Shown here one piece after another: positions 52,030-60,735 of a stretch of DNA of 64,000 bases. Where the stretch lies: positions 4,040,526 through 4,104,525 of the forward strand of contig NZ_CP075715.1 of assembly GCF_024584805.1 (NCBI RefSeq), in the 5' to 3' direction. Made by a program: the position numbers and the translations under genes. The notes below the pieces were generated by a model, which saw nothing but the letters and a program-made list of their open reading frames with translations, ran no database searches and was not told the origin of the DNA. How positions within the stretch are numbered: the first letter of the stretch is position 1; every line of letters starts with the position of its first letter. The stretch is from Streptomyces sp. FIT100 (GTDB lineage Bacteria > Actinomycetota > Actinomycetes > Streptomycetales > Streptomycetaceae).

Positions 52030-52431
52030 ATGGCGGAGACAGATACGGAAGGGACCGTTCGGGTCGACAGCTGGATCTGGTCCGTGCGGATCACCAAGAC
52101 CCGCTCCCAGGCGGCGTCGGCCTGCCGGGCCGGCCACGTCCGTGTGAACGGCGACCGGGTCAAGCCTGCGCACCCCCTGAAGGCGGGGGACGAGGTACGG
52201 GTGTTCCACGCGGGCCGGGAGCGGATCGTGGTCGTGTCGAAGATCATCCGCAAGCGGGTGGGCGCGCCGGTGGCCGTGCAGTGCTACGTGGACAACAGCC
52301 CGCCTCCGCCGCCGCGGGAGTTCGCGGCGCCGATGGGCCTGCGGGACAGGGGCACCGGCCGCCCGACGAAGCGGGACCGCCGGGAGCTGGAGCGGCTGCG
52401 CGGGTCGGCCTCCCCGCCACCCCGCCCCTGA
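52030..52431 (+). CDS. S4-domain RNA-binding protein (HslR-like)
   Basis: A 133-residue protein. Residues about 10-75 form an S4 domain (VRVDSWIWSVRITKTRSQAASA, core WIWSVRITKTRSQAA, then CRAGHVRVNGDRVKPAH). A basic C-terminal tail (GRPTKRDRRELERLR) could add RNA affinity. HslR-type proteins bind stalled 50S-peptidyl-tRNA complexes and aid ribosome recycling, especially in heat stress. The ATG at 52030 has no clear ribosome site, so leaderless translation is possible. The gene is divergent from the permease and followed by a minisatellite. Confidence 0.87.
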   Translation: MAETDTEGTVRVDSWIWSVRITKTRSQAASACRAGHVRVNGDRVKPAHPLKAGDEVRVFHAGRERIVVVSKIIRKRVGAPVAVQCYVDNSPPPPPREFAAPMGLRDRGTGRPTKRDRRELERLRGSASPPPRP

Positions 52432-52457
52432 CCGGGGCCCCGGCGTACGAGGCGGGG

Positions 52458-52572
52458 CTTCCGAAAGGCGGGGGCTCCCGGAAGGCTGGGCTCTCGAAAG
52501 GCGGGGGCTCCCGGAAGGCGGGACTTCCGAAAGGCGGAGGGCTCCCGGAAGGCCGGGCTCCCGAAGGCGGGG
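52458..52572. repeat. 33-bp minisatellite in the gap between the S4 and FUSC genes
   Basis: Units at 52458-52490, 52491-52523 and 52524-52557, with a partial fourth to about 52572. Each unit is two related ~16-nt halves (CTTCCGAAAGGCGGGGG and CTCCCGGAAGGCTGGG). It lies between convergent genes and is outside the coding sequences. Confidence 0.85.
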
Positions 52573-52593
52573 TTCCGCTGCGGATCGGGCGGA

Positions 52594-54549
52594 TCAGCGC
52601 GGTGCGGAGGCGATCGCCCGCGCCGCCGCCACCTCGTGGCGGAGCGGCGCAAGGACCGAACGCTCGTCGCCCGAGAGGTCGGCCTGGACCGTGTACAGCT
52701 CCTTGCTCGAACGGAGCCCGTCCGCCAGTTCCCGCAGCTCGCGGGCGATCGACGCCACCTCGTCGGGCTCGGGCGGCTCCGCACCGTGCGTCACCCGCAC
52801 CCGAGCCGCCGTCGTCGCGTCCGCGATGCGCTCGACGGCGACCGCCAGCGGCCACCACGCGGCCGCCCGTGTCCCCGTCGGCGGCGGCTCCGTCAGCGCC
52901 CGCTGGAACTCGGAGCGCACCGCCGACAGGTCCCGGTAGAGCCGGCGCCTGGCCCGCGCACGCTCGCCGCGCTCGACGTCGCCGTCCGTGGCGAAGGACA
53001 GCTCCACATAGCGCGCCGCGGCCCCGACGGAGTCGGCGAGCCGGTCGCCGATGCGGGTGTGCCAGCTCTCCGGCCACAGCAGATAGCCCGCGACCAGCGC
53101 GATCGCGCAGCCGATGAGGCTGTCGACGAGCCGCGGCCTGAGCAGCGCGGTGCCCTGCCGGTTGAGCAGGTCGGACAGGAGCAGGATGACCGGGGTGATC
53201 GCCGCCGTCTGGAAGGCGTACCCCTTCGCGGAGAACGCCGGGATCAGCGCGGCCAGCACCATCATGACGGGCACGTCCCACCAGCCCCGCTCCACCTCCG
53301 CCAGCACGGCCGCGGCGACGACGAGCCCCGCCGCCGTGCCGAGACCGCGTGCCACGGCCCGTGAGAAGACCGAGCCGAAGTCCGGCTTGAGGACGAAGGT
53401 GACGGTGAGCGCGACCCAGTACGAGCGGTCCAGGACGACGAGCGAGACCAGGGCCTGGGCGAGGCCGATGCAGAGGGCGAGCCGCAGGCCGTAGCGCCAG
53501 GACGCCTCGGAGAGCAGGACGTTGCGGGCCGTGCGGCGGGCCCGGATGCGCAGCGCGGCGGGCCGGCCGAGCCGGTCGTCGACGTTGTCCGGGTCCGGGT
53601 CGGCCTCGTGCACGACGGTGGCCGCGTGCCGCAGCGCGTCGTCGACGGCCCGCTCGGTGGGGGTGCGGGGCGGCGGCAGGTCCGGTCCCGGCGGTCCCGT
53701 GCGGCCCCGCTCGACGGCGTCCGCCAGGGCCCGGACCGCCGCCGGGATCGGCTCCGGCAGGGGCCGTCCGCGCTGGTGGGCGGCGGGCGCGGCCTCGACG
53801 ACCGGGATGACGGCGTTGAGCTGGGCGAGCAGCCGGACGAGGGCCGGATTGCGGCCGTGGTCGCGGGTGCGGCGGGCGAGCACCAGGTCGTAGGAGGTGT
53901 TGAGGGACTGGGTGACGGCCTGCCGGCGTTCGTCGTACGTGGCCGTGTCGCTGTCCGCCGCCTCCAGCAGATCCGCGACGGCCCGGTAGGTACCGGCGAC
54001 CGCCGAGCGCTCGGGCATGCCGCCGCGCAGCGGCCAGCCGAGGAGGGCGAGGGCGAGGACGACCAGCCCTCCGAGGGAGAGCAGCAGGGGCGCCGTCCAC
54101 CAGGGCTGCGGCAGTGGCAGCCCGGCTCCGATCACCGCGTTGAGCAGCAGGAGCAGTCCGGACACGGAGGCGACCGCGCCGATCGACGAGATCATCCCGG
54201 AGACGAGCGCGACGAGGGTGAGCACGGCGACCGCGGTCCAGCCCCCGTCGTACACGAGCGTGCCGACGGTGACGCCGACGGCGCCGAAGAGCTGCGGGAC
54301 CGCGATATTGAAGATCCGCATCCGGTAGGCGTCGGCGGTGTCGCCGATGACTCCGGAGAGCGCGCCCATGGACACGAGCGCCCCGTACTCCGGCCGGCCG
54401 GTGGCGAAACCGACCGCGAGCGGCGCGGAGAGCGCCACGGAGGCGCGGGCGACGGCGGCCCAGGGGATCGGCGCGGGCTGCGGGCGCAGGCCGGTGACCA
54501 GCCAGGCCGGCGGCGCCAGCCGCACACGGTCACGGTCCACGATGGTCAC
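52594..54549 (-). CDS. FUSC-family membrane protein
   Basis: A 651-residue protein of the fusaric-acid-resistance/aromatic-acid exporter-like FUSC family. There are two membrane blocks of 4-6 helices each: about 30-165 (VALSAPLAVGFATGRPEYGAL, VSGLLLLLNAVIGAGLPLP) and about 345-480 (WVALTVTFVLKPDFGSVFS is the family block, then AALIPAFSAKGYAFQTAAIT). Cytoplasmic segments lie between and after them. The family is tied to efflux, but its substrate is unknown here. The GTG start overlaps the stop of the EEP-family gene by 4 nt, so the two are coupled. Confidence 0.87.
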   Translation of the reverse strand: MTIVDRDRVRLAPPAWLVTGLRPQPAPIPWAAVARASVALSAPLAVGFATGRPEYGALVSMGALSGVIGDTADAYRMRIFNIAVPQLFGAVGVTVGTLVYDGGWTAVAVLTLVALVSGMISSIGAVASVSGLLLLLNAVIGAGLPLPQPWWTAPLLLSLGGLVVLALALLGWPLRGGMPERSAVAGTYRAVADLLEAADSDTATYDERRQAVTQSLNTSYDLVLARRTRDHGRNPALVRLLAQLNAVIPVVEAAPAAHQRGRPLPEPIPAAVRALADAVERGRTGPPGPDLPPPRTPTERAVDDALRHAATVVHEADPDPDNVDDRLGRPAALRIRARRTARNVLLSEASWRYGLRLALCIGLAQALVSLVVLDRSYWVALTVTFVLKPDFGSVFSRAVARGLGTAAGLVVAAAVLAEVERGWWDVPVMMVLAALIPAFSAKGYAFQTAAITPVILLLSDLLNRQGTALLRPRLVDSLIGCAIALVAGYLLWPESWHTRIGDRLADSVGAAARYVELSFATDGDVERGERARARRRLYRDLSAVRSEFQRALTEPPPTGTRAAAWWPLAVAVERIADATTAARVRVTHGAEPPEPDEVASIARELRELADGLRSSKELYTVQADLSGDERSVLAPLRHEVAAARAIASAPR

Positions 54550-55526
54550 CCACTGTGCAGTGCGAGATCGACGAGCAGTGCGCGGTGGTCGGTGCCGGCG
54601 AGATCGAGGAACCGGGCACCGCGTACGCCGAAATCATCGCTCACCAGGACGTGGTCGATCTGCGCGCCCAGCGGCCGGGGCGCGGCGGCGGGCCAGGAGG
54701 GGGTCCGGGAGGCGCCCGCGGCACGGGCGCTGTCGTGCAGCTCCCCGGCGTCGAGGACGCGGCGGAAGGCGGCGTGGTCCTGGGTCGCGTTGAAGTCGCC
54801 CGCGAGGATCGTGGGCGTGCCCCTGCTCGCGGCGGCGTACGCCCGCACCCGGCCGAGCTCCGCGCGCCAGGCCCCGGTGCCGCCGGGCACGGGCGGCAGC
54901 GGATGGGCGAGCTGGAGCCGGACCGTGCGGCCTCCGATCCGGGCCTCGGCGCCCGGCATGGCCAGCGTGGCCGGGATGCCGGCGGTCAGGCGGGTGAGCG
55001 GGTGGACGGAGAGGATCGCCGAGCCGGAGGCGAGGTCTCCGTCGACGACGTGCCGGTACGGGTAGTCGGTGCGGGGGAGCTCGGCGGCCAGGGCGGCGGT
55101 GCAGGAGTGGTCGCACTCCTGCACGAAGAGCAGGTCCGGCTTCTCCTTGCGGACGGCGGCGATCAGGTCCCCGGTGGCCTGCCCGAACTCCACGTTGGCG
55201 GTGAGTACGCGGAGCCGGGCGACGACCGGGCCGCCCGGGGCGGTCGCGCCGGCCCCGTACGGCAGCGCGTACCAGCCCGTCAGGGCCAGGACGACGACCG
55301 CGGCGGCGGCGAGCGGGCGGTGCCGGGCGAGCGCGGCGAGGAGCAGCGCGAGGCCCCCGGGGACCAGCAGCCACGGCAGGAACGCGAGCAACTGCGGCAC
55401 GGGGGTGTCGGCGTCCACGCCGGCGGCACGGCAGCCGACGACCGCGGCCGTGCCGACGAGCAGCGCCCCGGCGGCCCACGCGGCGACGCGCCTCGGGGCC
55501 GGCGGGCCCGTGCGGAGAGGGTCCAT
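54546..55526 (-). CDS. membrane-tethered endonuclease/exonuclease/phosphatase family protein
   Basis: A 326-residue protein. The N-terminal 100 residues contain three TM helices (AAGALLVGTAAVVGCRAAG, LLAFLPWLLVPGGLALLLAA, AAAVVVLALTGWYALPYG), then an EEP fold with the catalytic Asn in LTANVEFG, metal Glu in FVQECDHS, GDFNATQD, and the terminal HVLVSDDF...GTDHRALLVDL. The domain faces outward and may cleave phosphodiesters or phospholipid head groups. It is coupled to the FUSC gene (4-nt overlap). Start ATG 55526 has only a weak ribosome site. The exact substrate is unknown. Confidence 0.85.
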   Translation of the reverse strand: MDPLRTGPPAPRRVAAWAAGALLVGTAAVVGCRAAGVDADTPVPQLLAFLPWLLVPGGLALLLAALARHRPLAAAAVVVLALTGWYALPYGAGATAPGGPVVARLRVLTANVEFGQATGDLIAAVRKEKPDLLFVQECDHSCTAALAAELPRTDYPYRHVVDGDLASGSAILSVHPLTRLTAGIPATLAMPGAEARIGGRTVRLQLAHPLPPVPGGTGAWRAELGRVRAYAAASRGTPTILAGDFNATQDHAAFRRVLDAGELHDSARAAGASRTPSWPAAAPRPLGAQIDHVLVSDDFGVRGARFLDLAGTDHRALLVDLALHSG

Positions 55527-55648
55527 GCCCGTCGAACGCGTGGCGACGGGCAGGAGTTCTGCGGGCGCTGCGCCTGCGTCGGCTGTGTCCGCCGGCCGTC
55601 GCAGCGGCGGGGTCTCGGGGGGCCCGCAAGGCCGCCCCGAACGATGGG

Positions 55649-56086
55649 TCAGTGGCGCACTGCCTGGCCGATCACGGCCTGGGGCGTACCGGAGAGTGCG
55701 CGGTTGCTGCGGGCGTCGGCCGTCTTCGAGGCACCCGCGGGGATGTCCTCGACGGTGACGACGACGGCGTCGAGGACGTTGCCGTCGGCGTCCTTGAAGC
55801 TGACCAGGGCCGTGTAGTCCGCGGTGTTGCCGGAGCTGTTGGTGGCGGTGATCTCGGAGACGGCGCGGCCGTCCTCGTTCTTGGTCGGACCCGCCTTCAC
55901 ATCGTCCTTGGCGTTGATGGCGCCGCGGATGTCCCCCAGTTGGGCCGACGCCGACGCGACGACCTCACTCGCGCGCGCCGACAGGGATTCGGGGGTCTCC
56001 GTCGTGTCCGAGCATCCGACGAGCGACGCCGCGATCAGCGCGGCGGCGGCGAGGAGGGCGCCACTGGCGCCACGTACCTGTTCCAT
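55649..56086 (-). CDS. small lipoprotein with FxLYD-like domain
   Basis: A 145-residue exported lipoprotein. The signal peptide ends in the lipobox SLVGC, giving lipid-modified Cys near residue 26. A helical spacer (ESLSARASEVVASASAQLGD) is followed by a beta-rich domain (VSEITATNSSGNTADYTALV, FKDADGNVLDAVVVTVEDIPA) that resembles the FxLYD domain found in actinobacterial lipoproteins. Its role is not established. ATG 56086 was preferred over a longer GTG reading at 56122; neither has a good ribosome site. Confidence 0.72.
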   Translation of the reverse strand: MEQVRGASGALLAAAALIAASLVGCSDTTETPESLSARASEVVASASAQLGDIRGAINAKDDVKAGPTKNEDGRAVSEITATNSSGNTADYTALVSFKDADGNVLDAVVVTVEDIPAGASKTADARSNRALSGTPQAVIGQAVRH

Positions 56087-56170
56087 ACGGCCAGACTGCG
56101 CCCGGTCGCCTCGTTCGGCCACTCGGGCGACCGAGGGAAAGCTACGGAGACCGGGACTGATCTCGTGGGT

Positions 56171-56437
56171 CTACCAGTTCCACTTGTTCGAGTTCTTCAT
56201 GTACGTATACGACGCAATGGCAAGTGCTAGGGAAGTTATCCCCAGACCCAGCATCAGCAGCCGCTCGAATACGCCAAGGCTGAGGAGCGGGTTGACGACA
56301 CTGGAAAACCCTACCAATACCCCTCCGCAACTGAGTAGCAGCATCCTCCAGCCAAGAAGCATGGCGCTGACGGTATTGATGAATCCTTTGGTGACCTTTC
56401 CGGATTTGGTTGAATTGAGCCAGGCTTTTATGGGCAT
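56171..56437 (-). CDS. small two-helix membrane protein, candidate immunity protein
   Basis: An 88-residue protein of no recognised family. It has a basic amphipathic start (MPIKAWLNSTKSGKVTKGF) and two hydrophobic helices (MLLLSCGGVLVGFSSVVNPLL at about 32-52, shown at 20 or fewer residues as LLLSCGGVLVGFSSVVNP, and LLMLGLGITSLALAIASYTY at about 63-82), then a short polar end KNSNKWNW. It starts 14 nt after the stop of the ALF-repeat gene on the same strand, so the two are one operon. By eye its GC is about 55-58 percent against over 70 around it, a usual mark of laterally exchanged toxin/immunity ends. The immunity role is inference. Confidence 0.6.
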   Translation of the reverse strand: MPIKAWLNSTKSGKVTKGFINTVSAMLLGWRMLLLSCGGVLVGFSSVVNPLLSLGVFERLLMLGLGITSLALAIASYTYMKNSNKWNW

Positions 56438-56451
56438 TATGGCAGTCTGTT

Positions 56452-59400
56452 TCAGATGATGGAGGGCTTGGGGCGGTGGTCGAGTGGCCCGGGTTCGAGG
56501 TATCGGACGGGCCCGCCTTCGGGGAGCAGGTAGTCGACGATGGTGGCACCGAACGCCACAGGCCACCCGAAGATCTTAGCCCCTATTGCTCCGCCTGCTC
56601 CCACGACCAGTCCGACTTTCTGGCCTCCACTGATCGCGTACCCGAACGACTGGCCCACAATGAACGGTCCGATGAATCCCTTGAAAGATTGTTTCGCTTC
56701 ATCGGTCCGTCCCAGCAGTGAGAGAGCCACAGTGTCGAAGAACCCTCGCAGGCTGAAGAATCCGACGATGTTGCGTACTTCGGGGGGCACTCCTGCGTCA
56801 CTGTGCGAGGGGAATTGCGAGGAGTGGTCGTTCTTCGGGTCGTCCTGGGGCCTGTAGTGGTTGGCGGCGTCGGTCTCGGCCTGCTTGCGGGCGACTTCAA
56901 TTGCGGCGAGCTGTTCCTGGTTGCGCTTCTCGGCGGCGGAGGCAAGTGCCTGCTGGGCCGCACGGCCGGCTTCGGCCGCGTCCTTGCCTGCGTCCAGGGC
57001 GGCCTGGCGTGCCGTGGCCGCCCTGGACGCAGCGGTGTCGGCGTAGCTGCTGGCCTGGGCGGCTGAGCTGGTGGCCTGGGCTGCCGAGTAGTTGGCTGCC
57101 CTGCTGGACTTCTGGGCGGTTGCCGCGGCGTCCTTGGCGAGTTTCGCGGAAGAGGCTGCTTCGGCGGCCGATTTGTCGGCAGCCTGTGCGCTCTCCTTGG
57201 CCCGCCGGGCTTGGTCTTGGGCGTCCGCCGCGGACCTATTGGCGGCGGCCTCGTACCGCTTGGCGTCTTCGGCCCGGCCACGGGCCCAGGCCGCTGCCGC
57301 GGCAGCGGTGTTGGCGTTCTCGTATGCCTCGGCAGTGGTGCGGGCCGCGATGCTGAGCTGGGTGCTGATGGCGGCTTCATGGGTGTACGTGTCTTGGTCG
57401 GCCTGGGCGGCCTTGTACTGGATCTGGGTGACGAAAACGTTCCTCATCCAGTCCGGTCCGGCCATGGCGATACGGGCGGCGGACTGCACATGCGGTCCGC
57501 CCTTGTCCAGGATGCGGAGCGTCTCCACCTTGTTGTCGTCAGCCAGGACGCGCGGGTACTCGGTGGTGAGGAAGGTACTCAGCGCCTTGGCCGAGCCGTC
57601 GTTGAGCGCCTTCGTCCCTGCTTCTCGCACACCTTTGCCGGCGCCTTCCATCAGTCGCAGGACCTGGATCCGGAATTCGTCACGCTGCCCCTCGAACATG
57701 CCAGTGGTCAGGAACTCCTCGACCGCCCGTGGACTGTCCTTGAGGGCCTGCTCGGCGGCAGCCGCGGTCTTGGCAGTGCCGATGGTGGCGACATGGAGGA
57801 CGGTTTCCCGGTCGTCCTCCCGCTGTGCCGCAAGTCGCCCGGAGCCGAGCCAGTCGAGCATGTCCGTGTCCGTGCCGGACAAGGCATTGCCGGCGGCCAT
57901 CCGAGTCCAGGATCCGTCATTGCCGATCAGGTTGAGCGCGGCCTCGCGCGCAAGGGCTGCCCCCGCCGCCTTGTCACTGGCCGCCTTCTCGGCGGCGTCA
58001 GCGAGGAGCTTCTTGGTCTCTTCGCTCATCCGGGCTGCCTGGGTCTGCGCGCGGTCGGTGGCTTGGTCCATCTCCTGGCCGAGCACGGCGAGCTGTCTGG
58101 CGTCCGCGATGGCGGCTGCTTCCTCCTGCTCGAGCCGGTACTGCTCGGCTTCGCGGGCGACCTTGCTGACAGTGGTGGCCTCGGTGGTGGCCTTTGCGGC
58201 GGCCTCGGCGGCCTTCAACGCCGCGTCGGCGTGGGCGGTGGCCTTCTTGGCCTCCGCGTCGGCCTCGCCCGCATGGTCGGCTGCCTCGTCAGCGGCCTTG
58301 GCTGCCTGCTCGGCGTGGCCGGCCGAAGCGTTGGCGTGCAGATGGGCCGCCCGCGCCGCATCGGCCGCCTGGGCCGCCAGGTTCTGCGCACGACCCGCGG
58401 ACCTGGTGGCCTGGCCTGCCGCGGTGCGGGCGGTCGCGGCGGCTTCACGTGCCCGCTTGGCCTCGCTCGCGGCGACCCCGGACTGCTCACTGGCGCGGGC
58501 GGACGCGGCGGCGGCCGCGGCGGCGTTCTGCCCCGCCCGCGCTGCCGCTGCCGCGGAATCCCCGGCAGCCGCGCTCGCGTCCGCCGCGTGGCTCGCGGCC
58601 GCGGCGGCGTCCTTGGCTCCCGCGGCGGCCTCCCGCGCTACTTGGGCCGCCTTGCGGGCGTCTCCGGCCTTGCCCCGGTCCCCGATCGCCGCGTTCGCCG
58701 CGTTGTATGCGCGGGCTGCGGCCTGACCCGCCGCCGCGGCCGCGGACGCCGCGTTCGAGGCTGCCCTCGCCGCGGTCCTGGCGGCGGCGACGGCCGTGTT
58801 CGACGCCTCCACCGCAGTTCGTGCCGCTCCTGCTGCTCCTTCCGCGGCCTGTGCCGCCCGGTTCGCCGCCGCACTGGCGTTGTCCGCCTCGCCCTTGGCC
58901 TCAACGGTCTCCTTGGCAGCCTTTTCCGCCGCCTTCTTCGCCAGATCCGCGGCCACGTCGGCCCGGGCCGCTGCCTCCTTGGCCTGATCGGTCGCGGACT
59001 TGGCCTCCTCGCCGGCCTCCGTCGCGGCTTCGGCCAGCTGCGTCACCGTCATCAGCTCCTGGTCACGCGCCTGAGCCAGATACTGACCGTTCTCCAGGAA
59101 GCGAACGAGGTCCTGAGCCGTGCCGTTCATGGCACGTTTCCCGGCTTCCTGCAGAGCGGGACCCCCGGTGTTCATCAACTGCAGGACTTTGACGCGGTTG
59201 TCCTCGAAGGCAGCCTTGGGCCATCCGCTCTGCAAGAACGCGTCCAACGCCTGCGGGCTGCCGTCGTTCAGTGCTCTCTGGCCTTCGCGGTCGACCGCCC
59301 GGCCACCCTCACTCATCGCCCGCAGGACCGCGACCCTGCGGTCATCCTGCAAGTGCTTCTCGATGCCGGAGTTCACGAAGTCCAGCACATCCTGTTCAGA

Positions 59401-59769
59401 GCCCGACAGAGCCTTCTGCGCGGCCTCGGAAACCCCCTTCCCGGCCGTGGGCAGCAGCTTGAGGATCGTCACCCGCGCGTCCTCCGCCGAGGCCCGGCGC
59501 AGGCCGGTGGTGAAGAACTTCCGCAGATCTTCGTCATTGCCCAGCAGGGCTTTACGGGCTTCGCGTTTCACCCCCTTTCCTCCGGCCATCCACTCGCTCA
59601 CCGCCTGCGCGCGGCTGCCGGAGGGAAGGGGCACACCAGCAGGATCGGCGGGGGCTGCCTGAGCCACGCTCGTGCAGAGCATGACAGCCGACGTGCCGAG
59701 CGCGACCACAGCTGCGCTCCTGGCCCGAGCACCACACAATGTGGCGCGGGACCATGCGGACCGTTTCAT
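56452..59769 (-). CDS. large exported ALF-repeat protein with membrane-active-looking C-terminus
   Basis: A 1105-residue secreted protein. The signal peptide is about 1-38 (VVALGTSAVMLCTSVAQAAP). It has ALF repeats (about 43 residues each, for example ALSGSEQDVLDFVNSGIEK and ALNDGSPQALDAFLQSGW) in two blocks, about 50-240 and 610-785. Ala-rich coiled coils lie at about 245-600 and 790-960, and a different C-terminal module (about 966-1105) holds hydrophobic stretches (GFIGPFIVGQSFGYAISGG, VGLVVGAGGAIGAKIFGW). In Streptomyces ALF repeats occur in polymorphic toxin-like proteins whose last domain varies. The tail fits a pore or membrane toxin, but no known toxin motif is visible. It is divergent from the 60166 gene. 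Confidence 0.72.
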   Translation of the reverse strand: MKRSAWSRATLCGARARSAAVVALGTSAVMLCTSVAQAAPADPAGVPLPSGSRAQAVSEWMAGGKGVKREARKALLGNDEDLRKFFTTGLRRASAEDARVTILKLLPTAGKGVSEAAQKALSGSEQDVLDFVNSGIEKHLQDDRRVAVLRAMSEGGRAVDREGQRALNDGSPQALDAFLQSGWPKAAFEDNRVKVLQLMNTGGPALQEAGKRAMNGTAQDLVRFLENGQYLAQARDQELMTVTQLAEAATEAGEEAKSATDQAKEAAARADVAADLAKKAAEKAAKETVEAKGEADNASAAANRAAQAAEGAAGAARTAVEASNTAVAAARTAARAASNAASAAAAAGQAAARAYNAANAAIGDRGKAGDARKAAQVAREAAAGAKDAAAAASHAADASAAAGDSAAAAARAGQNAAAAAAASARASEQSGVAASEAKRAREAAATARTAAGQATRSAGRAQNLAAQAADAARAAHLHANASAGHAEQAAKAADEAADHAGEADAEAKKATAHADAALKAAEAAAKATTEATTVSKVAREAEQYRLEQEEAAAIADARQLAVLGQEMDQATDRAQTQAARMSEETKKLLADAAEKAASDKAAGAALAREAALNLIGNDGSWTRMAAGNALSGTDTDMLDWLGSGRLAAQREDDRETVLHVATIGTAKTAAAAEQALKDSPRAVEEFLTTGMFEGQRDEFRIQVLRLMEGAGKGVREAGTKALNDGSAKALSTFLTTEYPRVLADDNKVETLRILDKGGPHVQSAARIAMAGPDWMRNVFVTQIQYKAAQADQDTYTHEAAISTQLSIAARTTAEAYENANTAAAAAAWARGRAEDAKRYEAAANRSAADAQDQARRAKESAQAADKSAAEAASSAKLAKDAAATAQKSSRAANYSAAQATSSAAQASSYADTAASRAATARQAALDAGKDAAEAGRAAQQALASAAEKRNQEQLAAIEVARKQAETDAANHYRPQDDPKNDHSSQFPSHSDAGVPPEVRNIVGFFSLRGFFDTVALSLLGRTDEAKQSFKGFIGPFIVGQSFGYAISGGQKVGLVVGAGGAIGAKIFGWPVAFGATIVDYLLPEGGPVRYLEPGPLDHRPKPSII

Positions 59770-60165
59770 GATGAGGCCTCACCATCCTTAAAGAGAAGGG
59801 CGGAACGGGGAATCCATGACGGCCGTCGAAAACAGCCGCCTGACACCTCATCACGTGTAAGTCACAGGTAAATAAAGGACCAAAGTCCCGCAGCGGTTCG
59901 GCTTCGGCAGTGCTATCGGAAAGCCAACCCCCCGCTCTGCCTGCGGTTTTGCTCGTGGGACTTTCGTCCCTGCCGGACGCTCCAAGGCGTCAAAGTGCAG
60001 AAGAAGATGATCTTTGTCACGTTCCATTGGTCCTTCGGTCCCCGATGTGCATGAAATTCTTTGACACCCGGAGTGGTCGCAGTTCCGTCGCTGCTCTCGA
60101 ATACCCAAGCCGGGCTGCCGACTTGCTCGGTCTCCTTCCAACTCCACAGAGAGGATTGGTTTTTC
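59770..60165. other. divergent regulatory region of the secreted-protein island
   Basis: No credible gene in 396 nt. It is AT-richer around 59840-59890 and 60010-60065. TTGACA at 60061-60066 is a perfect -35 hexamer about 100 nt before the 60166 start, but no clear -10 was found at 17-19 nt. Confidence 0.5.
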
Positions 60166-60657
60166 ATGCGCGTGCGATGGCGCTGGATGATCCCCGCAGC
60201 GGCAAGTGCCAGCCTGCTGGTCGCCGGAATAGCCGGCGCGGCGGTCCCTACGGGAGAGGCCGTCACCAATGAGGCTTTGTCGATGCCTTCGGCGGTGGAA
60301 AGCTTCGACTACCCCGACGCGGAGAGGATCCTCAAGGAGAAGAACCTCAAGCTGAAGCGTGGTGACGGGCACATCGTGCTCGCCGAATGCGACAGCGCGC
60401 CGGGTCTCATGAGGTTCATCGGACGGGACCGGGAGGACTTCTGCTTCCGCACCATCGGTCCCAAGGGCTACCTCACGCTGGAGGTTCCCGACGTCACCGG
60501 TGTGCAGACCGCCGATCACAAGGCCCACATCGAGATGATCGTCGACGACAGGACCAAGTCCTACGATGTCGGCAAGAACGCTTGGGAAGGCATCGGCGAG
60601 ACCACCGATCCCGAGAGCCGCGACCATGTGCTCGTCGAGATCCGCACCAGCAAGTAG
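60166..60657 (+). CDS. secreted protein of unknown function
   Basis: A 163-residue protein with a signal peptide (MRVRWRWMIPAAASASLLVA, cleaved about residue 28 after AGAAV or nearby). The mature part is charged, beta-rich and has two Cys (LAECDSAPG, DFCFRTIG) that could form a disulfide. I do not recognise the family. The start ATG 60166 has GAGAGGA about 12 nt upstream. It lies 78 nt before the trypsin-like gene on the same strand and is divergent from the ALF-repeat gene, so it is part of the same exported-protein island; it may be a protein partner or substrate of the protease, but this is only inference. Confidence 0.65.
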   Translation: MRVRWRWMIPAAASASLLVAGIAGAAVPTGEAVTNEALSMPSAVESFDYPDAERILKEKNLKLKRGDGHIVLAECDSAPGLMRFIGRDREDFCFRTIGPKGYLTLEVPDVTGVQTADHKAHIEMIVDDRTKSYDVGKNAWEGIGETTDPESRDHVLVEIRTSK

Positions 60658-60735
60658 CCCACCTCGCGCGGCTCACGGCTGGCCGGCCTGAATCACCTCC
60701 TCGACGCCGTCCCCCAGTTCGACAAGGAAGAACTC

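Noticed and set aside
58442..58451. TTCACGTG as a third parS-like site in the ALF-repeat gene
   Set aside because: Only the central 8 bases match; the right arm is CCCGC, so it lacks the palindrome.
59851..60627. A minus-strand frame of 258 codons upstream of the ALF-repeat gene
   Set aside because: It is antisense to the secreted protein at 60166, which has a signal peptide and coherent codon use.
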